64,000 bases of DNA, from positions 3,224,001-3,288,000 of the forward strand of contig NZ_AP027764.1 of NCBI RefSeq assembly GCF_036503815.1, written 5' to 3'. The stretch is from Escherichia coli. GTDB taxonomy: Bacteria > Pseudomonadota > Gammaproteobacteria > Enterobacterales > Enterobacteriaceae. This document shows, in pieces, positions 1-8,610 of this stretch; position 1 is the first letter of the stretch; every line of letters starts with the position of its first letter. A program made the translations under genes and the position numbers. Under the pieces are notes generated by a model that was not told the origin of the DNA, ran no database searches, and saw only the letters and a program-made list of their open reading frames with translations.

Positions 1-31
1 TTCCATCCCGGGACAATATGGCAATTTTCAC
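1..31 (-). CDS. rimK: RimK, ribosomal protein bS6 glutamate ligase (5' end only)
   Basis: Only the first ten codons lie in the window. Read leftward from a GTG at 31-29 they give MKIAILSRDG, the known RimK N-terminus. RimK is an ATP-grasp ligase that adds glutamates to the C-terminus of ribosomal protein S6. A GAGAGG ribosome-binding site sits just upstream, around 38-45. The gene starts 60 bp after the end of nfsA and is the next gene of the ybjC-nfsA-rimK unit. Only the start is visible, so nothing can be said about the integrity of the rest. Confidence 0.85.
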   Translation of the reverse strand, partial: MKIAILSRDG

Positions 32-91
32 CCTGCACCTCTCTGTCAGACCTGGTCAAAAGCCCGCGTATCATACATCGATGTGGCGGTT

Positions 92-814
92 TTAGCGCGT
101 CGCCCAACCCTGTTTGTGCAAATAATCCAGAATAAATGGGCGGCTTTCTTTAATGATTGTTCGGCGGATATGATCGCTCCAGGTATCCCTGCGATTATTG
201 CTGCCACGGGTGAGGTAATATTCCGCCAGTTGTTCGTCATACTGCGCCAGTGCGTCTTTATCCAGCGGTTGATAGCTGTTTTCATGCACCAAAATGGAAG
301 CCGGTAAACGCGGCTTAAGATCTGGATTATCCGCAGGCCAGCCAAGGCACAGCCCAAACAGCGGCAGAACATGCTGCGGTAATTTCAGCAGTTCCGTCAC
401 CGCTTCAATATTATTGCGCAGGCCGCCGATATATACCCCGCCCAATCCCAGCGATTCCGCTGCGGTTAACGCATTCTGCGCCATCATTGCCGTATCAACG
501 ACACCGAGCAACAGTTGTTCCGCCAGGCCAAGTTGTGCATCCGGACAGATCTGTAAATGGCGGTTAAAGTCGGCACAGAACACCCAAAACTCCGCCGCTT
601 TCGCTACGTGTTTTTGCCCGCCGGTCAGCGTCACCAGTTCATCACGTAACGCTTTGTCGGTAATGCGAATAATGCTACTGCACTGCAAAAAACTGGAACT
701 GGACGTCGCACGGGCGCTGTTAATAATCGCCTCACGCTGCGCTTCGGAAATGGGTTCATCAGTGAAATGGCGAATGGAGCGATGGCCACAAATAAGTTCA
801 ATGGTTGGCGTCAT
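92..814 (-). CDS. nfsA: NfsA, oxygen-insensitive NADPH nitroreductase
   Basis: 240 residues, the usual NfsA length. It is a cytoplasmic FMN flavoprotein that reduces nitroaromatics and quinones by two-electron transfer from NADPH, and it is the major activator of nitrofurans. The N-terminal HRSIRHF (residues 11-17) is the FMN-phosphate binding segment. The C-terminal SNNRRDTW segment carries the arginines tied to NADPH use in this family. Its start overlaps the end of ybjC by 17 nt, which implies translational coupling. In E. coli the unit responds to SoxS/MarA. No truncation or frame damage is seen. Confidence 0.97.
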   Translation of the reverse strand: MTPTIELICGHRSIRHFTDEPISEAQREAIINSARATSSSSFLQCSSIIRITDKALRDELVTLTGGQKHVAKAAEFWVFCADFNRHLQICPDAQLGLAEQLLLGVVDTAMMAQNALTAAESLGLGGVYIGGLRNNIEAVTELLKLPQHVLPLFGLCLGWPADNPDLKPRLPASILVHENSYQPLDKDALAQYDEQLAEYYLTRGSNNRRDTWSDHIRRTIIKESRPFILDYLHKQGWATR

Positions 815-1085
815 TATCTTTTTCTCTTTCTGAACGTGAATATTGCGGTGGACGGTTCATCAACTGTGGTGCTATACGTTTTGCCACCTGAAGAGTAACC
901 ACCACCGCAGCGGGAAGCATGAGCAAAACACCGAGAAAAATCATCAGAATCTGCCCCTCTGGCCAAGAAAATGGCTCAGGCAGCGACAGGACGTCGCTTA
1001 CCGACAGCAGCGCCACCGCCAGCAACATCATTCCGATAAATTCCAGTATCAACACGCTTTTAGGCAATTTACCGATCGCGCGCAT
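798..1085 (-). CDS. ybjC: YbjC, small inner-membrane protein
   Basis: 95 residues with two hydrophobic segments, at about residues 11-32 and 46-67, then a basic, polar C-terminal tail. It matches the DUF1418 protein YbjC of unknown function. It is the first gene of the ybjC-nfsA-rimK unit and overlaps nfsA by 17 nt. Its start faces grxA across a short divergent region, which fits oxidative-stress control in both directions. Function is not known; the name rests on sequence and position. Confidence 0.93.
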   Translation of the reverse strand: MRAIGKLPKSVLILEFIGMMLLAVALLSVSDVLSLPEPFSWPEGQILMIFLGVLLMLPAAVVVTLQVAKRIAPQLMNRPPQYSRSEREKDNDANH

Positions 1086-1244
1086 ACGCTTCCCTCTGCA
1101 AAGTGAGCCTTCAGTCTAAAACTTTTCACTGTACTGTGTTTAACAGTTATAGCTTTTAGCAATTAATGCAACAGGTTAAACCTACTTTCAGCGAATACAT
1201 TTTAGCGTGATCATTACAGGCATAAGTCTATGAGGAGAGAAACA
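1086..1244. promoter_or_regulatory. Divergent control region ybjC / grxA
   Basis: 159 bp between the divergent starts of ybjC and grxA. In E. coli this space carries the SoxS/MarA-responsive ybjC-nfsA promoter and the OxyR-activated grxA promoter. The sequence is AT-rich, but no exact marbox or OxyR site could be fixed by eye, so only the region is marked. The grxA ribosome-binding site is AGGAGAG at about 1231-1237. Confidence 0.5.
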
Positions 1245-1502
1245 ATGCAAACCGTTATTTTTGGTCGTCCGGGTTGCCCTTACTGTGTGCGCGCAAATGA
1301 TCTGGCTGAGAAGTTGAGCAATGAACGCGATGATTTTCAGTATCAGTATATAGATATTCGTGCGGAAGGGATCACTAAAGAAGATCTACAACAAAAGGCA
1401 GGTAAACCCGTAGAAACCGTGCCGCAGATTTTTGTCGATCAGCAACATATCGGCGGCTATACCGATTTTGCTGCATGGGTGAAAGAGAATCTGGACGCCT
1501 GA
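1245..1502 (+). CDS. grxA: GrxA, glutaredoxin 1
   Basis: 85 residues from ATG 1245. An in-frame ATG five codons earlier overlaps the AGGAGAG ribosome-binding site and is rejected. GrxA is a cytoplasmic dithiol glutaredoxin that reduces ribonucleotide reductase, PAPS reductase and OxyR with glutathione. The redox centre is CPYC (C11, C14), followed by the TVPQIF cis-proline loop and the GGYTD glutathione-binding turn. The residue before the Gly-Cys is Pro (GRPGCPYC), where K-12 as recalled has Ser. An intrinsic terminator follows the stop codon. Confidence 0.97.
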   Translation: MQTVIFGRPGCPYCVRANDLAEKLSNERDDFQYQYIDIRAEGITKEDLQQKAGKPVETVPQIFVDQQHIGGYTDFAAWVKENLDA

Positions 1503-1511
1503 TCGTCTGAT

Positions 1512-1532
1512 AAGCCCTCGTGTTGAGGGCTT
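1512..1532 (+). terminator. Intrinsic terminator after grxA
   Basis: Perfect 8-bp stem AAGCCCTC / GAGGGCTT with loop GTGTT, ten bases after the grxA stop and followed by a T-rich run at about 1540-1545. It also lies at the 3' end of the converging ybjM and may serve both. Confidence 0.8.
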
Positions 1533-1909
1533 CATTGATTTTTTCTGTGCTGTGATTTAAACAAACTGCTGATAAATAAGAAACACAATGCCCCCAACGC
1601 ACACCAGAACACCGCACTTAATAACCATGCCAGCTCTTGCCAGAATGAGCGCGTTGGTGAAAAAAACAGCCGCATTATGAGCATCGAACAGGGTGCCGCC
1701 AGCATTGCGCCAAACAGAGGTTTCAGGACTTCTCTACGCTGTGAAAAGAAGCTGGCAACCGCTCCAGGAAGAATGAAAAACAGCAAACCAATTTCAGGAT
1801 GCCCGGCAGCCCGAAAAGCGCCTTTCATGTGCGTCGCCAGAAAAAGGCACACCACAATGAAGAGGACAAAACAGCAGATTGCCCCCGCCCAACGTTGTTT
1901 ATGTTTCAC
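1532..1909 (-). CDS. ybjM: YbjM, predicted inner-membrane protein
   Basis: 125 residues with four hydrophobic stretches (about 9-26, 40-57, 66-84 and 92-114) and a basic C-terminal tail, so a small polytopic inner-membrane protein. It matches YbjM in length and position, converging on grxA. No enzymatic motif is visible and the function is unknown. The 269 bp upstream, before ybjL, carry no gene. Confidence 0.9.
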   Translation of the reverse strand: MKHKQRWAGAICCFVLFIVVCLFLATHMKGAFRAAGHPEIGLLFFILPGAVASFFSQRREVLKPLFGAMLAAPCSMLIMRLFFSPTRSFWQELAWLLSAVFWCALGALCFLFISSLFKSQHRKNQ

Positions 1910-2178
1910 TCGTTCCTCCTGACACTGCGTCTATCGAACACATTTTTCGCCAGTGTGGCGTTCAGTAAGATAAAGCCGCTTCGCATTCCATGCTAATATA
2001 GGCCAACGCAATTCATATAGCCGTTGATACCTAATGTGATTACACTAGTAAAATATATTGTTACTTTACTATCGTTTAGGTGCGCTGAATGAATCTGCGC
2101 CCTGAATTCTGGTAAAAAACATTATCGTAAATTACCATTTCTTTCAACAGCTTACTAGTAAACAAGAAGTTAGCCTCC

Positions 2179-3864
2179 GTGAATATAAACGTCGCCGAAT
2201 TGTTAAATGGGAATTACATTCTGTTATTATTTGTGGTCCTCGCGCTTGGGCTATGTCTCGGAAAATTACGGCTTGGTTCGATCCAACTGGGTAATTCCAT
2301 TGGCGTTTTAGTCGTATCGCTGTTATTAGGCCAACAACATTTCAGCATTAACACTGACGCGCTTAATCTTGGCTTTATGCTGTTTATTTTCTGCGTCGGG
2401 GTCGAAGCCGGACCGAACTTTTTTTCCATTTTTTTTCGCGATGGGAAAAATTACTTAATGTTAGCACTGGTGATGGTTGGCAGTGCGCTGGTGATCGCCT
2501 TAGGGTTAGGTAAGCTGTTTGGCTGGGATATTGGCCTGACGGCCGGTATGTTAGCAGGCTCTATGACGTCAACACCGGTTTTGGTCGGTGCTGGCGATAC
2601 ACTGCGTCATTCCGGCATGGAAAGCAGGCAGCTCTCACTGGCACTGGATAATCTGAGCCTCGGGTATGCCTTAACCTATTTAATCGGTCTGGTGAGTTTG
2701 ATTGTTGGTGCGCGTTACTTGCCGAAATTGCAGCATCAGGACTTACAGACCAGCGCCCAGCAAATCGCCCGCGAACGTGGCCTGGACACAGATGCCAACC
2801 GTAAGGTTTATTTGCCGGTGATCCGCGCCTACCGCGTCGGCCCGGAGCTGGTAGCCTGGACCGACGGCAAAAATCTGCGTGAACTGGGTATTTATCGACA
2901 AACTGGCTGTTACATTGAACGTATTCGGCGTAACGGGATTCTGGCAAATCCAGACGGTGATGCCGTACTACAAATGGGCGATGAAATAGCGTTGGTAGGC
3001 TATCCCGACGCCCACGCCCGACTCGATCCCAGTTTCCGTAATGGCAAAGAAGTTTTTGATCGCGACCTCCTCGACATGCGTATCGTCACTGAAGAAGTGG
3101 TCGTTAAAAACCATAACGCTGTTGGCAAACGTCTCGCACAACTGAAGTTGACCGATCACGGCTGCTTCCTCAACCGCGTCATTCGTAGTCAGATTGAGAT
3201 GCCGATTGATGACAACGTCGTGCTTAACAAAGGTGACGTTTTACAAGTCAGCGGCGATGCCCGTCGCGTAAAAACCATCGCCGATCGCATCGGCTTTATC
3301 TCGATTCACAGCCAGGTCACTGACTTGCTGGCATTCTGCGCCTTCTTTGTTATTGGGCTGATGATCGGGATGATCACCTTCCAGTTCAGCACATTCAGTT
3401 TCGGCATGGGGAACGCTGCCGGGTTGTTATTCGCCGGGATTATGCTGGGCTTTATGCGCGCTAACCACCCGACCTTCGGTTACATTCCGCAGGGTGCATT
3501 AAGCATGGTGAAGGAGTTCGGCTTGATGGTGTTTATGGCAGGCGTTGGTCTGAGCGCTGGTAGCGGTATTAATAACGGCCTGGGCGCGATTGGCGGTCAG
3601 ATGTTGATTGCCGGATTGATTGTCAGTCTGGTGCCAGTGGTTATCTGCTTCTTGTTCGGTGCTTATGTATTGCGAATGAACCGCGCACTGTTGTTCGGCG
3701 CAATGATGGGCGCACGCACCTGCGCGCCGGCAATGGAGATCATCAGTGATACAGCTCGCAGTAATATCCCGGCGCTGGGCTATGCGGGCACTTACGCAAT
3801 CGCCAACGTCCTGCTGACGCTGGCAGGGACAATCATCGTCATGGTATGGCCAGGATTAGGATAA
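2179..3864 (+). CDS. ybjL: YbjL, AspT/YidE-family transporter
   Basis: 561 residues from GTG 2179, the standard YbjL length. Two blocks of membrane helices (about 10-180 and 385-560) flank a hydrophilic centre of two RCK_C/TrkA-C-like regulatory domains. This is the arrangement of the aspartate:alanine exchanger family. Conserved small-residue segments such as GSMTSTP in the first half and GARTCAP in the second mirror each other, as expected for the internal repeat of the family. The substrate is unproven; C4-dicarboxylate or amino-acid exchange is an inference from relatives. Confidence 0.94.
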
Positions 3865-3907
3865 AACTGAAGTTGCCCTGAAAATGAAATTTTTTTGCAC
3901 AACCGCA

Positions 3908-3940
3908 GAACTTTTCCGCAGGGCATCAGTCTTAATTAGT
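3908..3940 (+). promoter_or_regulatory. Sigma-E-type promoter of rybB
   Basis: A GAACTT -35 element at 3908-3913 lies the expected distance before a TCAGTCTTA -10 area (about 3926-3934). The small RNA begins at 3941. RybB is a known member of the sigma-E envelope-stress regulon, and this layout agrees with that. Confidence 0.7.
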
Positions 3941-4019
3941 GCCACTGCTTTTCTTTGATGTCCCCATTTTGTGGAGCCCATCAACCCCGCCATTTTGGTT
4001 CAAGGTTGGTGGGTTTTTT
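3941..4019 (+). ncRNA. rybB: RybB, Hfq-dependent sigma-E small RNA
   Basis: 79-nt RNA that represses outer-membrane protein mRNAs through its 5' seed. The seed GCCACTGCTTTTCTTTGATG (3941-3960) is intact. The 3' end is the terminator stem CCCATCAACC / GGTTGGTGGG followed by six T. One stem pair is a G-U wobble (CCCATC facing GGTGGG), which differs from the fully Watson-Crick stem recalled for K-12, and the loop has one T where a C is expected. The seed is unaffected. It lies between ybjL and rcdA, its known place. Confidence 0.95.
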
Positions 4020-4038
4020 GTTATCTAAAATTTATCTA

Positions 4039-4575
4039 CTACCCTGCAACCCTCTCAACCATCCTCAAAATCTCCTCGCGCGATAGCGGCTTACGGTCGG
4101 TGACAAAATGCAGCGTCATCCCCTCAATAAACGCATCAAGCGCGCGGGCGGTTCCGGGTTCAAACCATTGTTCGAGCGTTTGCTGACTGCGCTGCATCCA
4201 GTTTTGCATTACCGTTTTTAATAGCGGTTTTCGGCTAGCCAGCGCGTAGAGCTGGTACATCAGCTCCATGTTATCCGGCGTTGCAACCTGTGAGCTGTAG
4301 ATCATATCGGTGATAGCCTGGCATGCGCCCGGAGCATCACTAACATCGCTAAAAAATGCCTGATATTGCCGGGACATGATCTCAGTAAAACTGCTGAACG
4401 CCTCCAGCAACAACTCATCAATTCCTGAAAAATAGTAGGTCATCGACCCCAACGGTACCCCGGCAAGGGTAGCAATTTTGCGGTGCGTAACGGCATGTAT
4501 TCCGTAAAGTTTCACCGCCTCCAGCGTGGCCAGGATAATTTTTTTTCGCCGTTGCGGATCGTTAGCGCGACGCAT
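4039..4575 (-). CDS. rcdA: RcdA (YbjK), TetR-family regulator
   Basis: 178 residues from ATG 4575, matching YbjK/RcdA. An upstream in-frame ATG at 4605 would run through the operator palindrome and is rejected. The N-terminal TetR helix-turn-helix spans about residues 30-50, including the GSMTYYF recognition segment. The rest is a helical ligand-binding domain. RcdA is described as an activator of csgD and a regulator of stress and biofilm genes. It is divergent from ybjJ, with a palindromic site in the shared region that suggests autoregulation. Confidence 0.93.
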   Translation of the reverse strand: MRRANDPQRRKKIILATLEAVKLYGIHAVTHRKIATLAGVPLGSMTYYFSGIDELLLEAFSSFTEIMSRQYQAFFSDVSDAPGACQAITDMIYSSQVATPDNMELMYQLYALASRKPLLKTVMQNWMQRSQQTLEQWFEPGTARALDAFIEGMTLHFVTDRKPLSREEILRMVERVAG

Positions 4576-4595
4576 GTCATTTCCTCTCTCTGCAA

Positions 4596-4615
4596 TTGTG
4601 TACAAATGTACACAA
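4596..4615. promoter_or_regulatory. Palindromic operator between rcdA and ybjJ
   Basis: Perfect inverted repeat TTGTGTAC-AAAT-GTACACAA, 8-bp arms and 4-bp centre, typical of a TetR-family operator. It lies 20 bp upstream of the rcdA start and 43 bp before ybjJ. RcdA is the obvious candidate to bind it and control both genes; binding is inferred from symmetry and position only. Confidence 0.7.
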
Positions 4616-4658
4616 CCTTGCTAATGTTGTCTTCCCTCTTCTTATTTTGACGTGATCT

Positions 4659-5867
4659 ATGACCGTAAATTCTTCACGTAATGCATTGAAACGCCGAACC
4701 TGGGCGCTGTTTATGTTCTTCTTTTTGCCGGGCCTGTTAATGGCGTCCTGGGCAACTCGTACACCTGCTATCCGCGATATTCTTTCTGTTTCGATCGCTG
4801 AAATGGGCGGAGTCCTCTTTGGTCTGTCGATCGGTTCAATGAGCGGTATTCTCTGCTCGGCGTGGTTAGTGAAACGCTTTGGGACGCGTAATGTCATCCT
4901 GGTCACGATGTCCTGCGCATTGATCGGGATGATGATATTAAGTCTGGCACTCTGGCTGACATCGCCCCTGCTCTTTGCCGTTGGTCTCGGCGTCTTTGGT
5001 GCAAGTTTTGGTTCTGCGGAAGTGGCGATAAACGTTGAAGGTGCTGCCGTTGAGCGAGAAATGAATAAGACGGTTTTGCCGATGATGCACGGTTTTTATA
5101 GCCTGGGCACGCTGGCAGGCGCTGGTGTCGGGATGGCACTGACGGCCTTTGGCGTTCCGGCAACGGTGCACATTTTATTGGCGGCGCTGGTAGGCATCGC
5201 GCCTATTTATATCGCCATTCAGGCAATCCCTGACGGTACGGGCAAAAATGCTGCCGATGGCACCCAGCATGGTGAAAAAGGCGTACCTTTTTATCGGGAT
5301 ATCCAGTTGCTGCTGATTGGTGTTGTGGTACTGGCGATGGCCTTTGCCGAAGGTTCTGCCAACGACTGGTTACCCTTATTAATGGTTGACGGTCACGGTT
5401 TTAGCCCTACTTCCGGCTCGCTGATTTATGCCGGTTTTACCCTGGGGATGACTGTTGGACGCTTCACCGGCGGTTGGTTCATCGACCGTTACAGTCGCGT
5501 TGCCGTGGTACGGGCCAGTGCACTAATGGGAGCGTTGGGTATTGGGCTGATTATTTTTGTCGATAGCGCCTGGGTCGCTGGGGTCTCTGTTGTACTTTGG
5601 GGACTGGGTGCCTCGCTGGGCTTCCCGCTGACTATTTCTGCCGCCAGCGATACCGGACCCGATGCACCAACCCGCGTCAGCGTAGTGGCAACGACCGGTT
5701 ATCTGGCTTTCCTCGTCGGGCCTCCGCTACTGGGCTATCTCGGCGAACATTATGGATTACGTAGTGCAATGCTGGTTGTACTGGCGCTGGTTATTCTCGC
5801 GGCTATTGTCGCGAAAGCCGTCGCCAAACCCGATACCCAAACGCAGACGGCGATGGAGAATAGTTGA
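4659..5867 (+). CDS. ybjJ: YbjJ, major facilitator superfamily transporter
   Basis: 402 residues with about twelve hydrophobic segments and MFS signatures, including the cytoplasmic loop motif around GRFTGGWFIDRYSR. The match to YbjJ is essentially full length. The substrate is unknown. It is divergent from the TetR regulator rcdA, an arrangement common for regulated efflux pumps. Its stop TGA overlaps the ybjI start (TGATG at 5865-5869), so the pair is almost surely one mRNA with coupled translation. Confidence 0.93.
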   Translation: MTVNSSRNALKRRTWALFMFFFLPGLLMASWATRTPAIRDILSVSIAEMGGVLFGLSIGSMSGILCSAWLVKRFGTRNVILVTMSCALIGMMILSLALWLTSPLLFAVGLGVFGASFGSAEVAINVEGAAVEREMNKTVLPMMHGFYSLGTLAGAGVGMALTAFGVPATVHILLAALVGIAPIYIAIQAIPDGTGKNAADGTQHGEKGVPFYRDIQLLLIGVVVLAMAFAEGSANDWLPLLMVDGHGFSPTSGSLIYAGFTLGMTVGRFTGGWFIDRYSRVAVVRASALMGALGIGLIIFVDSAWVAGVSVVLWGLGASLGFPLTISAASDTGPDAPTRVSVVATTGYLAFLVGPPLLGYLGEHYGLRSAMLVVLALVILAAIVAKAVAKPDTQTQTAMENS

Positions 5868-6682
5868 TGAGCATTAAATTAATTGCGGTTGACATGGATG
5901 GTACTTTCTTAAGCGATCAAAAAACCTATAACCGTGAGCGGTTTATGGCTCAGTATCAGCAGATGAAAGCACAAGGCATTCGCTTTGTGGTCGCCAGCGG
6001 GAATCAATATTATCAGTTGATCTCTTTCTTCCCTGAAATTGCTAATGAAATTGCCTTTGTGGCAGAAAACGGCGGTTGGGTTGTAAGCGAAGGCAAAGAT
6101 GTTTTTAATGGCGAGCTGTCGAAGGATGCGTTTGCTACTGTGGTGGAACATTTACTGACGCGCCCGGAAGTGGAAATTATTGCCTGCGGAAAAAATAGCG
6201 CCTATACCCTCAAAAAATATGACGATGCCATGAAAACGGTGGCGGAAATGTATTATCACCGTCTGGAATACGTCGATAACTTTGATAATTTAGAAGATAT
6301 CTTCTTTAAGTTTGGCCTGAATCTTTCCGATGAACTGATTCCACAAGTGCAAAAAGCATTACATGAGACCATCGGCGATATTATGGTGCCGGTCCACACC
6401 GGCAACGGCAGCATCGATCTGATTATCCCCGGCGTACATAAAGCGAATGGCCTGCGCCAACTTCAGAAATTATGGGGAATAGACGACAGCGAAGTGGTGG
6501 TCTTCGGCGATGGTGGTAACGATATTGAGATGCTGCGTCAGACAGGCTTTAGTTTTGCGATGGAAAATGCCGGCAGCGCGGTCGTTGCAGCGGCAAAATA
6601 CCGGGCAGGCTCCAATAATCATGAAGGTGTACTGGATGTGATCGATAAAGTTCTTAAACACGAAGCGCCTTTTGATCAATAA
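5867..6682 (+). CDS. ybjI: YbjI, HAD-superfamily (Cof type) phosphatase
   Basis: 271 residues from ATG 5867, which overlaps the ybjJ stop; a TTG one codon earlier is possible but less likely. HAD motif I is DMDGT with the nucleophile near residue 9, then SGNQYYQL, a lysine segment and the motif IV acidic pair in FGDGGNDIEM. YbjI dephosphorylates FMN and some sugar phosphates in vitro. It is closely similar along its whole length to YbiV at 31983-32798 in this window, so the two are paralogues. Confidence 0.95.
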   Translation: MSIKLIAVDMDGTFLSDQKTYNRERFMAQYQQMKAQGIRFVVASGNQYYQLISFFPEIANEIAFVAENGGWVVSEGKDVFNGELSKDAFATVVEHLLTRPEVEIIACGKNSAYTLKKYDDAMKTVAEMYYHRLEYVDNFDNLEDIFFKFGLNLSDELIPQVQKALHETIGDIMVPVHTGNGSIDLIIPGVHKANGLRQLQKLWGIDDSEVVVFGDGGNDIEMLRQTGFSFAMENAGSAVVAAAKYRAGSNNHEGVLDVIDKVLKHEAPFDQ

Positions 6683-6767
6683 AAACGGTAGCACGCCCGG
6701 CAACACAAAGCCTGAATGAAGGCTGCATAATTCGCAGAAATTAACCCGCTGCATTATTTCAGGCGAA

Positions 6768-7052
6768 ATGATTATGAAAAATTGTCTACTGTTGGGCGCG
6801 CTTTTAATGGGCTTTACTGGTGTGGCGATGGCGCAAAGTGTCACCGTCGATGTGCCGAGTGGATACAAAGTGGTTGTGGTCCCTGATTCAGTCAGCGTTC
6901 CACAAGCAGTCAGCGTCGCGACTGTGCCGCAAACCGTCTATGTGGCTCCTGCGCCAGCTCCGGCTTACCGCCCGCATCCGTATGTTCGCCATCTTGCCAG
7001 CGTAGGTGAAGGGATGGTTATCGAACACCAGATTGATGACCATCACCATTAA
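6768..7052 (+). CDS. ybjH: YbjH, small secreted protein of unknown function
   Basis: 94 residues from ATG 6768 or 92 from ATG 6774; AGGCGA at 6762-6767 spaces better for the second. It has a clear signal peptide with cleavage after AMA, then a short mature part rich in Val, Pro and Ala with repeated VPQ/VSV units, ending in a His-rich tail (DDHHH). It matches YbjH. Periplasmic location is predicted. A bidirectional-looking terminator follows directly. Confidence 0.88.
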   Translation: MIMKNCLLLGALLMGFTGVAMAQSVTVDVPSGYKVVVVPDSVSVPQAVSVATVPQTVYVAPAPAPAYRPHPYVRHLASVGEGMVIEHQIDDHHH

Positions 7053-7056
7053 TTTG

Positions 7057-7091
7057 AAAATGCCTGATTGCTTTGCGCAACCAGGCATTTT
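7057..7091. terminator. Terminator between ybjH and mdfA
   Basis: Stem AAAATGCCTG / CAGGCATTTT, 10 bp, with a TTGC/GCAA inner pairing. A-rich and T-rich flanks on the two sides let it work for both converging genes. The mdfA stop codon at 7093-7095 lies right at its edge. Confidence 0.8.
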
Positions 7092-7092
7092 T

Positions 7093-8325
7093 TTACCCTT
7101 CGTGCGAATTACCCATCTGTTTATCTTTTAAAAAGATAACCATCAGCAGCAGCCACAAAATCCCGTTGGCAAGGTTGAAGAGATTAAACAGGCCGTTGCC
7201 CCCATTCAGCCAGGCATGTTTGCTGATTTCAATACCGACGGTAAAAATAAGCATTTGCAACATTCCCATCGCCGCAGAAACCGTACCTTTACTCATATCG
7301 CTGGCAAACAGGGTCAATCGCACCAATCCCGCATTCGCCAGGCCAATACCGAAAGCATAAATACTTAACCCGGCGGTCATCCACAAATACGCGTGCGATG
7401 AGATAACCGTTGCCGCAGCAGCGACCAACAGGCCAATCATAATCGGCCAGCCGCCCAGAATAATCAATGAACGTACGGTGCGGCGCGAGGTCAGACGCGC
7501 TAGCAGCAAGTTACCCGCAATTAATGCCCCAAAAATAGGCACTTGCAGCAAGCCATATTCATAGCTACTCAACTGCTCGCCGGTAATGATGATAATCGGC
7601 GACTGGGCGATCCACGCCAGCAACGGCAGACTAACGAATCCCAGCGCCAGTGCCCCTGCCACAAAGCGACCGTTCTTCAGCACCAGCTTATAGTCACGAC
7701 CGAGTTCTTTCAGCGACAGTTTCTCGCCTATACGCGTGGCGGTTTCAGGCATGGCGCGTTGCAGGCCAAAAAAGGAGATCGCTGCCAATGCGGCAAACAA
7801 GACAAACATCCCCTCCCAGGGCAGCACATGGATCCACGCCGCGCCCACCAGCGGACCGAGTAGCGGAGCAATCAGCGCCACGTTCGCCATCAGCGCGGTG
7901 ATCTTGATACAAACCGCCTCTTCGAAGGACTCCTGAATTGCGGCGTAACCCACAGCGCCAATGAAACAGAGGCTTATGCCCTGCAAGAAGCGCAACAGCG
8001 TGAATTGTTCAATGTTTTGCGCCAGTAATATCGCCAGACAAGTGATGATAAACCACACTACTCCCGCCAGCATCACCGGACGGCGACCAATACGATCCGA
8101 CAGTGGTCCCAGCAGCCACTGTAAAAACATCCCGCCCGCCAGATACGCGGTCATCGAAGTAGGAACCCAATCAATGCCCGCCTGATATTGTTCCACCACG
8201 GCCAACATACCGGGTTGAATCATATCGTTGCCGATATAGGTTGAAAATTCGTAAAGCACCAGACAGAGAGGGAAAAGTAACGCCTGACGTCCAAGCCTGG
8301 CACCGGAAGCTAATCTATTTTGCAT
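7093..8325 (-). CDS. mdfA: MdfA (Cmr), multidrug/proton antiporter
   Basis: 410 residues from ATG 8325; an upstream in-frame ATG adds ten codons not found in the family. It is a 12-helix MFS drug exporter that expels chloramphenicol, lipophilic cations and other compounds in exchange for protons. The acidic pair in helix 1 needed for substrate and proton binding is intact (E26 and D34 in LYEFSTYIGND), as is the MFS motif A LSDRIGRRP. It is divergent from ybjG across 285 bp with no gene. This is a chromosomal housekeeping pump, not an acquired resistance gene. Confidence 0.96.
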   Translation of the reverse strand: MQNRLASGARLGRQALLFPLCLVLYEFSTYIGNDMIQPGMLAVVEQYQAGIDWVPTSMTAYLAGGMFLQWLLGPLSDRIGRRPVMLAGVVWFIITCLAILLAQNIEQFTLLRFLQGISLCFIGAVGYAAIQESFEEAVCIKITALMANVALIAPLLGPLVGAAWIHVLPWEGMFVLFAALAAISFFGLQRAMPETATRIGEKLSLKELGRDYKLVLKNGRFVAGALALGFVSLPLLAWIAQSPIIIITGEQLSSYEYGLLQVPIFGALIAGNLLLARLTSRRTVRSLIILGGWPIMIGLLVAAAATVISSHAYLWMTAGLSIYAFGIGLANAGLVRLTLFASDMSKGTVSAAMGMLQMLIFTVGIEISKHAWLNGGNGLFNLFNLANGILWLLLMVIFLKDKQMGNSHEG

Positions 8326-8610
8326 GCAATTTCTTCGCCAATAATAATCGCGCAAAGTTTAATAAAAGCGCAGCTAACGAGAAAGCGAATTTTGTAGCTG
8401 AAACTTCGGTTAAGCACATTCTTACATTATTGCGAGTATAGCTACGCTTTCTTTAAGTTTTATTTAACCTATGCTCGTTACAATCAGCCACCGTAAACAG
8501 GGCCGCTTGAGGGAAATAAGACGATGCCGCTTTACCCAGTTTAACCTGCACTTTATTCTCAACGACTTGCCTGTATTGGCTCCCTTTTAATCACTTTGCG
8601 TCGGGAAGTT

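Noticed and set aside
7093..8325. Acquired chloramphenicol resistance gene
   Set aside because: mdfA is a core E. coli chromosomal efflux pump in its usual place, with no mobile element nearby.
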